Shown in pieces: positions 8,662 to 16,772 of a DNA stretch of 64,000 nt. Every line of letters begins with the position of its first letter. The first letter of the stretch is position 1. The stretch lies in NCBI RefSeq assembly GCF_002078015.1, contig NZ_LWBP01000243.1, forward strand, positions 186,001 to 250,000, written 5' to 3'. Below the pieces are notes generated by a model that saw only the letters and a list, made by a program, of their open reading frames with translations, did not search any database and was not told where the DNA came from. Source of the stretch: Niastella populi (GTDB taxonomy: Bacteria > Bacteroidota > Bacteroidia > Chitinophagales > Chitinophagaceae). The position numbers were made by a program, and so were the translations under genes.

Positions 8662-10818
8662 TTACAATCTGATCTTAAAACCGCCATTTACGATGAAGCC
8701 TTCTACCGGCGCATAAATGTCTCTGAATACCGGGTTATCGATAGTTCCGGTATAGATAGTATCGAACCTCGATTGCCGCGTGTCGGTAAAATTTTCAAAG
8801 TTGATGTAAAGCGAGAGCTTTTCCCAAACCCTTTCAACCATAAATCCGGTTATCCAGTACGGTTTTCCGTTGCTGCCGTCATTCAGCATCTGTTTACTGA
8901 AGTAATATGCTTCCAGTCCCACTTTCCATTTTTCATCTTTTTCATACATCAGTACATTGTTCAGGCGGTGGCGGGCAGTTAACGGCAACCATTTTTTATT
9001 ATCGAAATGCGTATTGGCATCGGTAAAGGTATAACCAATAAACAATTTGAAATCGCCATATAACAGGCGCAAATTGGTTTCCATGCCCTTTGTATCGAAG
9101 TGACCGGCTGCGTTTATAAACTGTGCAGTGCCCGATGGGGTAACCGCCAACACCAGCGGATGGTTCAACCGCGTATAAAAGAAGAGGTGATTCAGGCTAA
9201 CGCCAACATCGCCAATATGGGTGCGGTAGTTGATATCCCAGTTGCCGCCGATAGAACGTTCATTCTTCGATTGATCGATGTCGATCGGCAACAGGTTCCT
9301 GAAATACATCCGTTCTGCATCTTCTGTAAAAATGGTTGGCGTTTTGTAGCCATAACCGCCGCCAATACGGGTGGTAAGGTTGGGCAACAGTTTGATCATT
9401 GCTGAAGCCCTTGGCAGCAGTTCGAAACCATAGTCATTTACATAGTCGCCCCGTAAGCCGGTTTCCAGAACAAAGTTTTTTGTAACCGTCCAGGCGTTTT
9501 GTACAAATACGCCAAAGGTATTGTAGTGATAATCACGCGAGGGGGCTGAGTTATGCTCAACTTCATTCAGGTCATCGGTCAATACATTGGCGCCAACAAC
9601 CCAGTCGGCTTTTTCTCCTTTTCTATTCCATGTAAGTTCTGAAAAAGAAGATTGTTGCAACGCATCGAACGTATAACCGGGAATGGTGATCACCCGGTCG
9701 AAACGGCTGTAGCTGTTCTTTAACTGGAGGGTAGTGGTTGCGTTTATTTTATGCGCAATGCCCAGCTGGGAAATGATACGATCGGTATTGTTCTTCTCAT
9801 AAAAACCGCTTTCACCATGTTTGATATAATTCATACTGCCACCGGTACGGTCTTCGGTAATGTAGGTTATACCAACATTGGCGGTTGTTTTTTTGCCATA
9901 CAGGAACAGGCGCGGGTTTACCGTGTAACGTTCATACTTCGGAATGGCGGTGAGGCCGATGTCGGCCGGGTCATAGGCTTTATTGCTGTTGCGCGAGGCA
10001 AAAAGGGTAAGGCCTGCTTTTCCATACCGCTCGCTGTAAAAACCGCTTAGGTCGAGACCGCCGGCGGAAGTTCCGTTGGCCAGAAAACTCAGCTCTCTGT
10101 TTTCACCCGGTGTTTTAGATACCAGGTTAACGAGGCCGGCAATGGCGCCGCCACCGTATAGTGTAGATGCGGAACCTTTGATAACTTCCACCTGTTTCAG
10201 ATCGAGCGGGGCTATTTGTAAAATGGAAAGTCCGCCGGAGAAACCTGCATATAACGGGTAGCCATCCCTGAGCATTTGAGTATACCGGCCATCGAGGCCC
10301 TGAATACGAATGCCTGCGTTAAATGAAGTGGCTGAGGTTTGCTGCGTTTGAATGCCGGTGCTTTCTGTTAGCAGCATCCTGATATCTCCGGGTTTCATAT
10401 TGGCTTTTTCACCCAGTTCCTCACCTGTGATCACCTCAACGCGGGTGGGTATATTGGAAATTGTTCTGCTGATACGGGTGGCCGTTACCACAACTTCCTC
10501 TTCTTCATCTTCTTCCTCTTTTTCGAGTTCAATGTCAACGGTTGCCGCTTCAGTCAAAGGAAAAGTATAGGAAACTGTTTTTTCCCCGTAGCCGATAAAT
10601 GTAATAATAAAGGTTTGCTGTCCGGCTGGTATGCCGGTAATAACCACCAGGCCGGTACTATCGGCAAAAGCCGGTTTGTTTTGTTCTTTCCAGATAATGG
10701 TGGCGCCGGGCAGGGGTGTTTTATCATCACTGCTCCTGATCGTTGCTTTAAAGATATGCTGCGCCTGTGCCGCAATAGTAAGGCAGCACAGGACAATGCC
10801 TGTCAATAGGTATTTCAT
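8662..10818 (-). CDS. TonB-dependent receptor, heavy-metal/siderophore type
   Basis: 718 residues: signal peptide (ending near AAQAQ), a short CarboxypepD_reg-like domain (~22-105), then a striking acidic run (EKEEEDEEEE) directly before a TonB-box-like VVVTATRIS. The plug follows (~120-230, QVEVIKGSASTLYGGGAIAG), then a compact BtuB/FecA-length barrel ending in GGFKIRL. It lies 43 bp downstream of a Cys-rich small protein on the same strand; in Bacteroidota such DUF6660-like proteins accompany receptors near copper or Czc-type metal genes. The inferred role is uptake or handling of a metal or metal complex; the ligand is not proven. A strong terminator follows. Confidence 0.9.
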   Translation of the reverse strand: MKYLLTGIVLCCLTIAAQAQHIFKATIRSSDDKTPLPGATIIWKEQNKPAFADSTGLVVITGIPAGQQTFIITFIGYGEKTVSYTFPLTEAATVDIELEKEEEDEEEEVVVTATRISRTISNIPTRVEVITGEELGEKANMKPGDIRMLLTESTGIQTQQTSATSFNAGIRIQGLDGRYTQMLRDGYPLYAGFSGGLSILQIAPLDLKQVEVIKGSASTLYGGGAIAGLVNLVSKTPGENRELSFLANGTSAGGLDLSGFYSERYGKAGLTLFASRNSNKAYDPADIGLTAIPKYERYTVNPRLFLYGKKTTANVGITYITEDRTGGSMNYIKHGESGFYEKNNTDRIISQLGIAHKINATTTLQLKNSYSRFDRVITIPGYTFDALQQSSFSELTWNRKGEKADWVVGANVLTDDLNEVEHNSAPSRDYHYNTFGVFVQNAWTVTKNFVLETGLRGDYVNDYGFELLPRASAMIKLLPNLTTRIGGGYGYKTPTIFTEDAERMYFRNLLPIDIDQSKNERSIGGNWDINYRTHIGDVGVSLNHLFFYTRLNHPLVLAVTPSGTAQFINAAGHFDTKGMETNLRLLYGDFKLFIGYTFTDANTHFDNKKWLPLTARHRLNNVLMYEKDEKWKVGLEAYYFSKQMLNDGSNGKPYWITGFMVERVWEKLSLYINFENFTDTRQSRFDTIYTGTIDNPVFRDIYAPVEGFIVNGGFKIRL

Positions 10819-10861
10819 CTTCGTTTACTGATAAGATTAATAAAAGGTGAATCGATATGTA

Positions 10862-11170
10862 TCAGCAAAAACGGGGAGGCTGAAAACGGGAAGGATGATA
10901 GGTAGCTAATTCCGATAAAAAGAAGGGACAATAATTTGTTTGAACAGTAGGTTCCTGTATGGTGATGCTGACCGGTGCTATGCTTTCGATGGCATGGGCA
11001 CAGGCGCCGCAGGCAAAAAACGGGGAGCAATTGCCTTTATCTTCATTATCCTGCGGATGCCGGCCGTTCAATGCGCTGGTTTCATTACTACAATCATCGC
11101 CCGGGCAACAGGGAACAATGGTGCCCGTAATGTTTACGATCAGTAATAATATGACCAACAGCGTCTTCAC
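10862..11170 (-). CDS. Cys-rich small exported protein (DUF6660-like), metal-associated
   Basis: 102 residues with an N-terminal hydrophobic signal (LLVILLLIVNITGTIVPCC). Cysteine clusters follow: PCCPGDDCSNE, then NCSPFFACGACAHAI. The C-terminus ends FQPPRFC, resembling the short proline-aromatic tail of DUF6660 proteins. It lies directly upstream of the TonB receptor in an apparent two-gene operon. The cysteines and interspersed histidines suggest metal binding in the periplasm or at the outer membrane. The family call is from pattern memory and should be treated as tentative. Confidence 0.6.
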   Translation of the reverse strand: MKTLLVILLLIVNITGTIVPCCPGDDCSNETSALNGRHPQDNEDKGNCSPFFACGACAHAIESIAPVSITIQEPTVQTNYCPFFLSELATYHPSRFQPPRFC

Positions 11171-11310
11171 TTTTCAAAGATAACATATCCAGGGGTTAAT
11201 GAAAGACTTTGCCGGGTGTATTTGGTTGCGTGTTGACGGTTTACCAAAACAGAGGGCCTTGAAAATCAATAGAACCAGCTAAATTGTGTTTTAATAAAAA
11301 CGAATAAGGC

Positions 11311-11802
11311 ATGATAGTTCCTGTACATCCGCACGACTTTACGATCGTTTATGAGATCATTAATGACGGCGCCTCGGCATACAAAGGAGTTATTCCGGCC
11401 GATAGATGGCATGAACCGTATATGTCTGCAAAAGAATTGCAGGCGCAGGTTGAAGATGGAGTAAAATTCTGGTGTTATATGGAAGGTGAAAAAATGATTG
11501 GTGTAATGGGCGTCCAGGATAAGGGCGATGTTACCTTGATCAGGCATGCATATGTTCGTACCGAAGCAAGAAATAAAGGTATCGGCAGCAAGCTGCTGCA
11601 GCACCTCACAACTTTGGTATCAACACCCGTTTTAATTGGCACCTGGGCCGATGCAACCTGGGCCATCGGCTTTTATGAAAAGCATGGTTTCCGGCAGGTT
11701 TCGTTCAATGAAAAAGAGCAATTGCTCAGGAAATACTGGAACATTCCGCTGAGGCAGATCGATACTTCGGTTGTGCTTGCAAGCGGGGATTGGGTGGGTT
11801 AA
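11311..11802 (+). CDS. GNAT-family N-acetyltransferase
   Basis: 163 residues. The acetyl-CoA-binding motif A is visible as AYVRTEARNKGIGSKLLQHL (the R/Q-x-x-G-x-G/A pattern is KGIG here). It is preceded by a beta-strand pair around GVMGVQDKGDVTLIRH and followed by the typical ATWAIGFYEKHGFRQV. It is a single-domain protein of usual GNAT length. The acceptor substrate cannot be predicted. The gene stands alone on the plus strand and its stop is 7 bp from the 3' end of the convergent metX gene. Confidence 0.88.
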   Translation: MIVPVHPHDFTIVYEIINDGASAYKGVIPADRWHEPYMSAKELQAQVEDGVKFWCYMEGEKMIGVMGVQDKGDVTLIRHAYVRTEARNKGIGSKLLQHLTTLVSTPVLIGTWADATWAIGFYEKHGFRQVSFNEKEQLLRKYWNIPLRQIDTSVVLASGDWVG

Positions 11803-11809
11803 ATACACA

Positions 11810-12823
11810 TTATTCCCCCAACCACCCTTTCAACACTTCACCGATCTTCGCCACCTCAACCATAAACCCATCGTGCCCATACATTGAATCTATTTCAACA
11901 AGCGTGCTATTGGGCAGGTGTTGTTGCATATGGCGTTGCTCTTCGAGCGGGCAAAGAATATCGCTGCTGATACCTATCAGTAACGTTCTTTGTTTTACGC
12001 TTTTCAGCATGGCCTCTGTGTCACCGCCGCGGCCGCGGGCGATGTTATGGGTGTCGAGCGCTTTGGTCAGCATCCAGTAGCTATACGCATTGAAACGTTT
12101 CACCAGTTTCTCGCCCTGGTAATTGATATAAGAGGCGGCTTTGTAGTCATCCAGCTTTTCGGTGTCGGTATCGGTTTGCTTTTGCACCATGATGCCATAG
12201 TTGCGGTAGGTGAGCATCCCAATGGCCCGGGCGGCTTTTAGACCTTTTTGTCCGGCCTCGGGCGTATTGTGTTGCCAGGTGCAATCGGCTTCTATGGCCA
12301 GTCGCTGGGTGGCATGTACAGCTATACCCCAGGCGCTTTCGGTAGGGGAGGTAGCCAGTAAGAACAGGTTTTTGATCACTGCCGCTTCCATAATGCTCCA
12401 TTCAAGGGCCTGGTAACCGCCCATGCTGCCGCCCATCAACAGGTGAATGTTGTCGATACCGAGATGCCGGCGTAAGAGAATGTGGGCATTTACCATATCG
12501 CGAATGGTGAACAGCGGAAACTGGTGGGTATACGGTTTTCCCGTTTTGGGATTGATACTCAATGGTCCGGTAGTGCCGTAGCACGAACCGAGAATGTTGG
12601 CGCAAACAATAAAGTACCTTTCGGGGTTAATTACACAGCCGGTTCCCACCACCCCATGCCACCAGTCGGCGGCGTCGGAATTGGCGGTTAGGGCATGACA
12701 TACCCATATGACGTTGTCTTTTTTGGCATTTAACGTTCCATAAGTATGATATGCAATGGTTAATGAAGGCAGTTGCGCCCCGTTTTCGAGATTGAAAGGT
12801 AGATTATATTCAAAACGCTTCAT
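11810..12823 (-). CDS. metX: Homoserine O-acetyltransferase (or O-succinyltransferase) MetX
   Basis: 337 residues from the ATG at 12823. The frame stays open further upstream, but that part reads antisense through osmC and does not fit the family. It is an alpha/beta hydrolase fold with nucleophile S133 in LLMGGSMGGYQALEW, Asp288 in SSDILCPLE and His317 in MYGHDGFMVE forming the triad. The family acylates homoserine for trans-sulfuration or direct sulfhydrylation. Acetyl and succinyl specificity differ by few residues and are not decided here. It is divergent from osmC and metZ, which use or accompany its product. A TTACTTTG sequence at 12850-12857 on the minus strand resembles a -7 box. Confidence 0.92.
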   Translation of the reverse strand: MKRFEYNLPFNLENGAQLPSLTIAYHTYGTLNAKKDNVIWVCHALTANSDAADWWHGVVGTGCVINPERYFIVCANILGSCYGTTGPLSINPKTGKPYTHQFPLFTIRDMVNAHILLRRHLGIDNIHLLMGGSMGGYQALEWSIMEAAVIKNLFLLATSPTESAWGIAVHATQRLAIEADCTWQHNTPEAGQKGLKAARAIGMLTYRNYGIMVQKQTDTDTEKLDDYKAASYINYQGEKLVKRFNAYSYWMLTKALDTHNIARGRGGDTEAMLKSVKQRTLLIGISSDILCPLEEQRHMQQHLPNSTLVEIDSMYGHDGFMVEVAKIGEVLKGWLGE

Positions 12824-12871
12824 TGGCCCCTGGCTAATAATTAAGGGTGCAAAGTAAATGCTTGCATGAAT

Positions 12872-12879
12872 TACATTTG
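12872..12879 (+). promoter_or_regulatory. -7 promoter box of osmC
   Basis: TACATTTG fits the Bacteroidota TAnnTTTG consensus exactly and lies 14 bp before the osmC start codon. Confidence 0.5.
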
Positions 12880-12893
12880 CAAAAATCTTTACC

Positions 12894-13337
12894 ATGATAA
12901 AAATTGAATTGGAAAGGGTCGAAGGTGATTTTGGATTTGAAGCGAAAGATGCCAACGGGCATACCGTACGGTTGGATACCAGCCCTGAAGGCGGCGGCAC
13001 CAATTTCGGCGTTCGCCCCATGCAAATGCTCCTGATGGGCCTTGGCGGGTGCAGCGGTATCGATATCGTGAACATTCTCAAAAAACAGCGGCAGACTATA
13101 GACGGGTTCAATATGAAAATAGAAGGGGAGCGCGAAGCGGGCAAAGAGCCCTCCATCTGGAAAAACGTGACCATCGTGTTCGAGCTTACCGGCAATATCG
13201 ACCCCGATAAAGCCAGAAGGGCATGCGAGCTGTCGATGGACAAATACTGCTCCGTTGCCGAAACCCTGCGCCGTGCGGGTGGAGAGCTGAAATGGGAGGT
13301 GCGGGTGAATCAATTGGCAATAGACAATAAGCAATAA
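12894..13337 (+). CDS. OsmC/Ohr-family peroxiredoxin-like protein
   Basis: 147 residues. The two redox cysteines of the OsmC family are present: C53 in LGGCSGIDIV and C119 in DKYCSVAETL. The family reduces organic or lipid hydroperoxides as cytoplasmic dimers. It lies between metX and metZ, a grouping that suggests a link to thiol or sulfide chemistry; some OsmC-like proteins act on reactive sulfur species, which is inference here. The last ~8 residues (QLAIDNKQ) are encoded by the first words of a CAATAAGC-type intergenic repeat, so the natural C-terminus may have been extended by repeat growth. Confidence 0.88.
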   Translation: MIKIELERVEGDFGFEAKDANGHTVRLDTSPEGGGTNFGVRPMQMLLMGLGGCSGIDIVNILKKQRQTIDGFNMKIEGEREAGKEPSIWKNVTIVFELTGNIDPDKARRACELSMDKYCSVAETLRRAGGELKWEVRVNQLAIDNKQ

Positions 13338-13413
13338 GCAAGCAGAAATGCAGGCCGCAGGCTGCAAGCCCATAGCTGCAAGCAATAAGCCGAAAGCCCA
13401 AAGCTGAATGCCG
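13311..13413. repeat. AAGC-word repeat after osmC
   Basis: Short variants of CAATAAGC, GCAAGC and AAAGC recur (GCAATAAGCAAGC, GGCTGCAAGC, AGCTGCAAGC, AAAGCCCAAAGC). This is the same word class as the large arrays at 15.8 and 41.4 kb. It begins inside the osmC 3' end. The rest of the gap to metZ (13414-13603) shows no ORF or clear hairpin, and ends in words such as AAACCATAAACTAC. Confidence 0.6.
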
Positions 13414-13603
13414 CCTGAATCAGGTTGCAAACCGAACGTTTAAAGCTGAAATTATTTTCCCGGCGACGGTGCTGGTATCGACGCCTGTTGCGTCGCACAC
13501 TTGTACGCCAGGATCGCTATTCAGCTGCCAGCAATTGTACGCGAGCCCTGAAGGCGGCCATTATCCAACAATCAACTATAAACAAGAAACCATAAACTAC
13601 AGC

Positions 13604-14767
13604 ATGCATCCAATAAGCAAAGCAATACGCATTCATACCGACCGTACCAACGAAATGGAGCATTCTTCACCTATGTTCCTTACCAGCAGCTTCTGCTTCG
13701 ATAACTCCGAAGATATGCGGGCTGCCTTTGCCGACGAAACCGACGACAATATTTACAGCCGTTTCAGCAATCCTTCCGTTCAGGAGTTTGTCGACAGAAT
13801 GGTGGCCCTCGAAGGCGCCGAAGCCGGTTATGCTACGTCATCGGGTATGAGCGCCATCTTTGCTTCGTTTATGGCATTGCTTAAAAAAGGCGATCACCTC
13901 CTTTCTTGCAACGCCATCTTTGGCAGCACCCACACGGTGATCACCAAATACCTGCCTAAATTCGGTATCGAGTATACGTACGTGCCGGCCGATAAACCTG
14001 AGGAATGGGAAAAGGCCATTAAGCCCAATACCAAAATGATCTATGTAGAAACGCCTACCAATCCCGGTCTGGAGATCGTTGACCTCGAAGCCGTTTCTAC
14101 CATTGCCAAAAAACATAATCTTATTTTAAATGTCGATAACTGCTTTGCCACACCGGTGAATCAACGGCCCATTGACTTTGGGGCCGACCTGGTGGTGCAT
14201 TCCGCCACCAAATGGATCGATGGTCAGGGACGTGTGCTCGGTGGCGTTATCGTTGGTAAAAAAGCGCTCATACAGGATATTTATTTATTCTGCCGCAGTA
14301 CTGGTCCGGCATTATCAGCCTTCAATGCCTGGGTGTTGAGCAAAAGCCTCGAAACCCTCGATGTTCGTATGGAGCGTCATGGCAACAATGCCCTGCAACT
14401 GGCCAAAGCGCTGGAAGGCCATCCAAAGATCAAATGGCTTAAATATCCTTTTCTCGTCAGTCACCCCCAGCACCGGATTGCGCTGAAACAAATGAGGAAT
14501 GGCGGCGGTATCGTTTGTTTTGAACTGGCGGGCGGGCTCCAGAGCGGTCGCAAGTTTCTCGATAACCTGAAAATGTTGTCGCTCACCGCCAATCTCGGCG
14601 ATACCAAAAGCATCGCCTCGCACCCGGCAAGCACCACCCACGCCAAACTCACCGATCAGGAGCGGCTGGCTGTGAATATAACCCCCGGTTTAATACGTAT
14701 TTCCGTGGGGCTCGAGCATGTTGATGATATCATCAGCGACATTCGCCAGGCGCTTGAAACCTGTTAA
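13604..14767 (+). CDS. metZ: O-succinylhomoserine (O-acetylhomoserine) sulfhydrylase, PLP-dependent
   Basis: 387 residues from ATG 13604; in-frame sequence upstream is repeat-derived and lacks homology. It is a Cys/Met metabolism PLP enzyme (fold type I). PLP-binding K203 lies in VVHSATKWIDGQGRVLGG, and the W-I-D-G-Q-G-R context is typical of MetZ. Other family segments are TSSGMSAIFA, YVETPTNPGL and NVDNCFATP. It condenses the acylated homoserine made by MetX with sulfide to give homocysteine. It sits downstream of osmC on the same strand after a 266-bp gap of repeat words. A perfect 12-bp palindrome and a stronger terminator follow. Confidence 0.92.
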   Translation: MHPISKAIRIHTDRTNEMEHSSPMFLTSSFCFDNSEDMRAAFADETDDNIYSRFSNPSVQEFVDRMVALEGAEAGYATSSGMSAIFASFMALLKKGDHLLSCNAIFGSTHTVITKYLPKFGIEYTYVPADKPEEWEKAIKPNTKMIYVETPTNPGLEIVDLEAVSTIAKKHNLILNVDNCFATPVNQRPIDFGADLVVHSATKWIDGQGRVLGGVIVGKKALIQDIYLFCRSTGPALSAFNAWVLSKSLETLDVRMERHGNNALQLAKALEGHPKIKWLKYPFLVSHPQHRIALKQMRNGGGIVCFELAGGLQSGRKFLDNLKMLSLTANLGDTKSIASHPASTTHAKLTDQERLAVNITPGLIRISVGLEHVDDIISDIRQALETC

Positions 14768-14773
14768 GAGCAC

Positions 14774-14805
14774 AGGTATGCCACACTTCATACTGTGGCA
14801 TACCT
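14774..14805. terminator. TGCCACA palindrome after metZ
   Basis: Perfect 12-bp inverted repeat AGGTATGCCACA/TGTGGCATACCT with an 8-nt loop and no T run. It shares its core with the palindromes at 29871-29895 and 60580-60625. Confidence 0.5.
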
Positions 14806-14839
14806 ACAGTGGTACACCCTGAAGTGACGGGAATCATCA

Positions 14840-14968
14840 ATTTGAATGCCTGTCATCATAGCATAGGCGGTAAGGGAACATTAACTTTATGACAGATTCT
14901 TTTTCATAATAAAAAGTTTTAAAAATTGAGCTGGTAAACGGGTTGGTTCTCCAACCCGTTTGTTTTTT
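14840..14968 (+). ncRNA. Candidate structured leader or small RNA ending in an intrinsic terminator
   Basis: CTGTCAT (14850-14856) pairs with ATGACAG (14889-14895). A perfect terminator AAACGGGTTGG/CCAACCCGTTT (14936-14961) then runs into TGTTTTTT, 41 bp before the CHAD start codon. It could be a small RNA, an attenuator for the CHAD gene, or simply the final terminator of metZ. Only the terminator is secure. Confidence 0.3.
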
Positions 14969-15008
14969 CCCGGCACCTCCAAAAATCGTATCTTTTAGTA
15001 AAAAGGAT

Positions 15009-15821
15009 ATGAAACGGCAGGCGCTGAAAGAAGTGATTGACAAGCATCTCGGCAGTATAAAGAAGTGCTGTGACCGCATGCCCGGCTGTTTTGACCAGGA
15101 TGATATCCACGACCTCCGCGTTGACTATAAAAAAACAAGGGCCTTTCTCAGATTGCTGCAGTTGGAAAAAGATTCCGGCGATCTGCAACTCCCCGATAAA
15201 CTGAAAGCGGTTTATCAAACTGGTGGTAAGGTAAGGGATTTGCAATTGTTCCTGGCTCAACTACATACCCTGCCTGTAGTGAATGAAATTCCCGCCTGTA
15301 TCGCCCGATGGAAAAAGCAGTTGTTTGCCTACAAAGAGCAGGCGGTTGTTGCTATTGAAGAGATGAACTTCAAAAAGATCTGGCAAGACATCATAAATGA
15401 GCTGCCCGGTGAACTGAAGGACGATACCGTAAAGAAGTTCCTTCACCGTAAAGTGGCAGCTATTCATATCATACTACTCGCCGCCGATGATGAAGATGAC
15501 CTTCATTCTGTTCGTAAACAACTCAAGGATATTATTTATGTCATTCGCATTTACGAAAACGATTGGGGCATACCGTTCCCCATTAGTGACTGGAATGAAA
15601 AAGAGTTAAGCGAACTGGCTTCGCAACTCGGCGATTTCAATGATCGCTGCATTTCCATTTCGCTGTTGCAGTCTGGTTATATCGAAGAGATCGGTGAGAT
15701 CGGTGAGAACGAAAGAACTAATTTGCTGGCGCTGCGTAACCAATGGCTGAAGGAAAAGAATGGGCAGGAACAACAGTTGCTGAAACTGATTAGGGAACTG
15801 AAAATGGGACATGCGTTTTGA
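15009..15821 (+). CDS. CHAD domain protein
   Basis: 270 residues from ATG 15009, preceded by AAAAGGAT as a plausible ribosome-binding site. It is almost entirely one alpha-helical CHAD domain with the conserved His/Arg/Lys helices: DDIHDLRVDYKKTRAFLRLL near the start, GKVRDLQLFL, and DDLHSVRKQLKDIIYVIR in the second half. CHAD domains bind inorganic polyphosphate through these basic surfaces. No CYTH triphosphatase domain is fused or adjacent. The intrinsic terminator only 41 bp upstream of the start suggests separate transcription or attenuation. The gene is followed by the large repeat array. Confidence 0.88.
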   Translation: MKRQALKEVIDKHLGSIKKCCDRMPGCFDQDDIHDLRVDYKKTRAFLRLLQLEKDSGDLQLPDKLKAVYQTGGKVRDLQLFLAQLHTLPVVNEIPACIARWKKQLFAYKEQAVVAIEEMNFKKIWQDIINELPGELKDDTVKKFLHRKVAAIHIILLAADDEDDLHSVRKQLKDIIYVIRIYENDWGIPFPISDWNEKELSELASQLGDFNDRCISISLLQSGYIEEIGEIGENERTNLLALRNQWLKEKNGQEQQLLKLIRELKMGHAF

Positions 15822-15854
15822 GAGTGAAAACAGCTGAATGATGAAGACCAAAGC

Positions 15855-16560
15855 CTAAAGCGAATACAAGCTTCAAGCTGCAAGCTGCAAGCTTCAAGCA
15901 AATACAAATACAGCTACATACTGCAAGCCTCAAGCTGCAAGCTTCAAGCAAATACAAATACAAATACAGCTACAAGCTTCAAGCTGCAAGCCTCAAGCCT
16001 CAAGCCTCAAGCTGCAAGCTTCAAGCAAATACAAATACAAATACAGCTACAAGCTTCAAGCTGCAAGCCTCAAGCCTCAAGCCTCAAGCTGCAAGCTTCA
16101 AGCAAATACAAATACAAATACAGCTACAAGCTTCAAGCTGCAAGCCTCAAGCCTCAAGCCTCAAGCTGCAAGCTTCAAGCAAATACAAATACAAATACAG
16201 CTACAAGCTTCAAGCTGCAAGCCTCAAGCCTCAAGCCTCAAGCTGCAAGCTTCAAGCAAATACAAATACAAATACAGCTACAAGCTTCAAGCTGCAAGCC
16301 TCAAGCCTCAAGCCTCAAGCTGCAAGCTTCAAGCAAATACAAATACAAATACAGCTACAAGCTTCAAGCTGCAAGCCTCAAGCCTCAAGCCTCAAGCTGC
16401 AAGCTTCAAGCAAATACAAATACAAATACAGCTACAAGCTTCAAGCTGCAAGCCTCAAGCCTCAAGCCTCAAGCAGCAAGCTTCAAGCAAATACAAATAC
16501 AAATACAGCTACAAGCTTCAAGCTGCAAGCCTCAAGCCTCAAGCCTCAAGCAAATACAGC
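15855..16560. repeat. 77-bp tandem array built from CAAGCYK heptamers
   Basis: The landmark CAGCTAC recurs at 15967, 16044, 16121, 16198, 16275, 16352, 16429 and 16506, exactly 77 bp apart, with a shorter 56-bp unit starting at 15911. Each unit is eight heptamers (CAAGCTT, CAAGCTG, CAAGCCT variants) plus three ATACAA-like hexamers and three bases. Units are nearly identical, so expansion is recent. No ORF covers it on either strand. Confidence 0.92.
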
Positions 16561-16561
16561 C

Positions 16562-16772
16562 TAAAGCTTAAAGCGAATACAAATACAGCTCATTTCCCGC
16601 CTTCATTCCTCCCTTCACTTCTGAATTCGATTTTGATTATTCTACACTCAATATTCTGTATTCCCTCTATCACCATTATCAACTTCTATCAACCTTTCAA
16701 CTATCTCATTTCCCTGTATTCAACTTCGACATTCAACATTCAACATTCGATATTCAGCATTCTATACCCTCC
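16562..16772. repeat. ATTC-word segment flanking murF
   Basis: Words such as ACATTCAACATTC, TCGATATTC and CCCTCTATCACCATTATCA. It is a diverged single copy, in reverse complement, of the 114-bp unit at 40482-41377. It reaches the stop codon of murF. Confidence 0.85.

Noticed and set aside
12824-13243. Upstream extension of metX on the minus strand
   Set aside because: It lies antisense to osmC and its residues do not match MetX; the start at 12823 gives the standard protein.
13540-13560. 15-bp identity AGCCCTGAAGGCGGC with osmC (near 12979)
   Set aside because: Too short to show duplication; no flanking similarity.
15855-16560. CRISPR-like array (regular repeats)
   Set aside because: No unique spacers: the whole 77-bp unit repeats, and no cas genes are nearby. 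The 114-bp array fails for the same reason.
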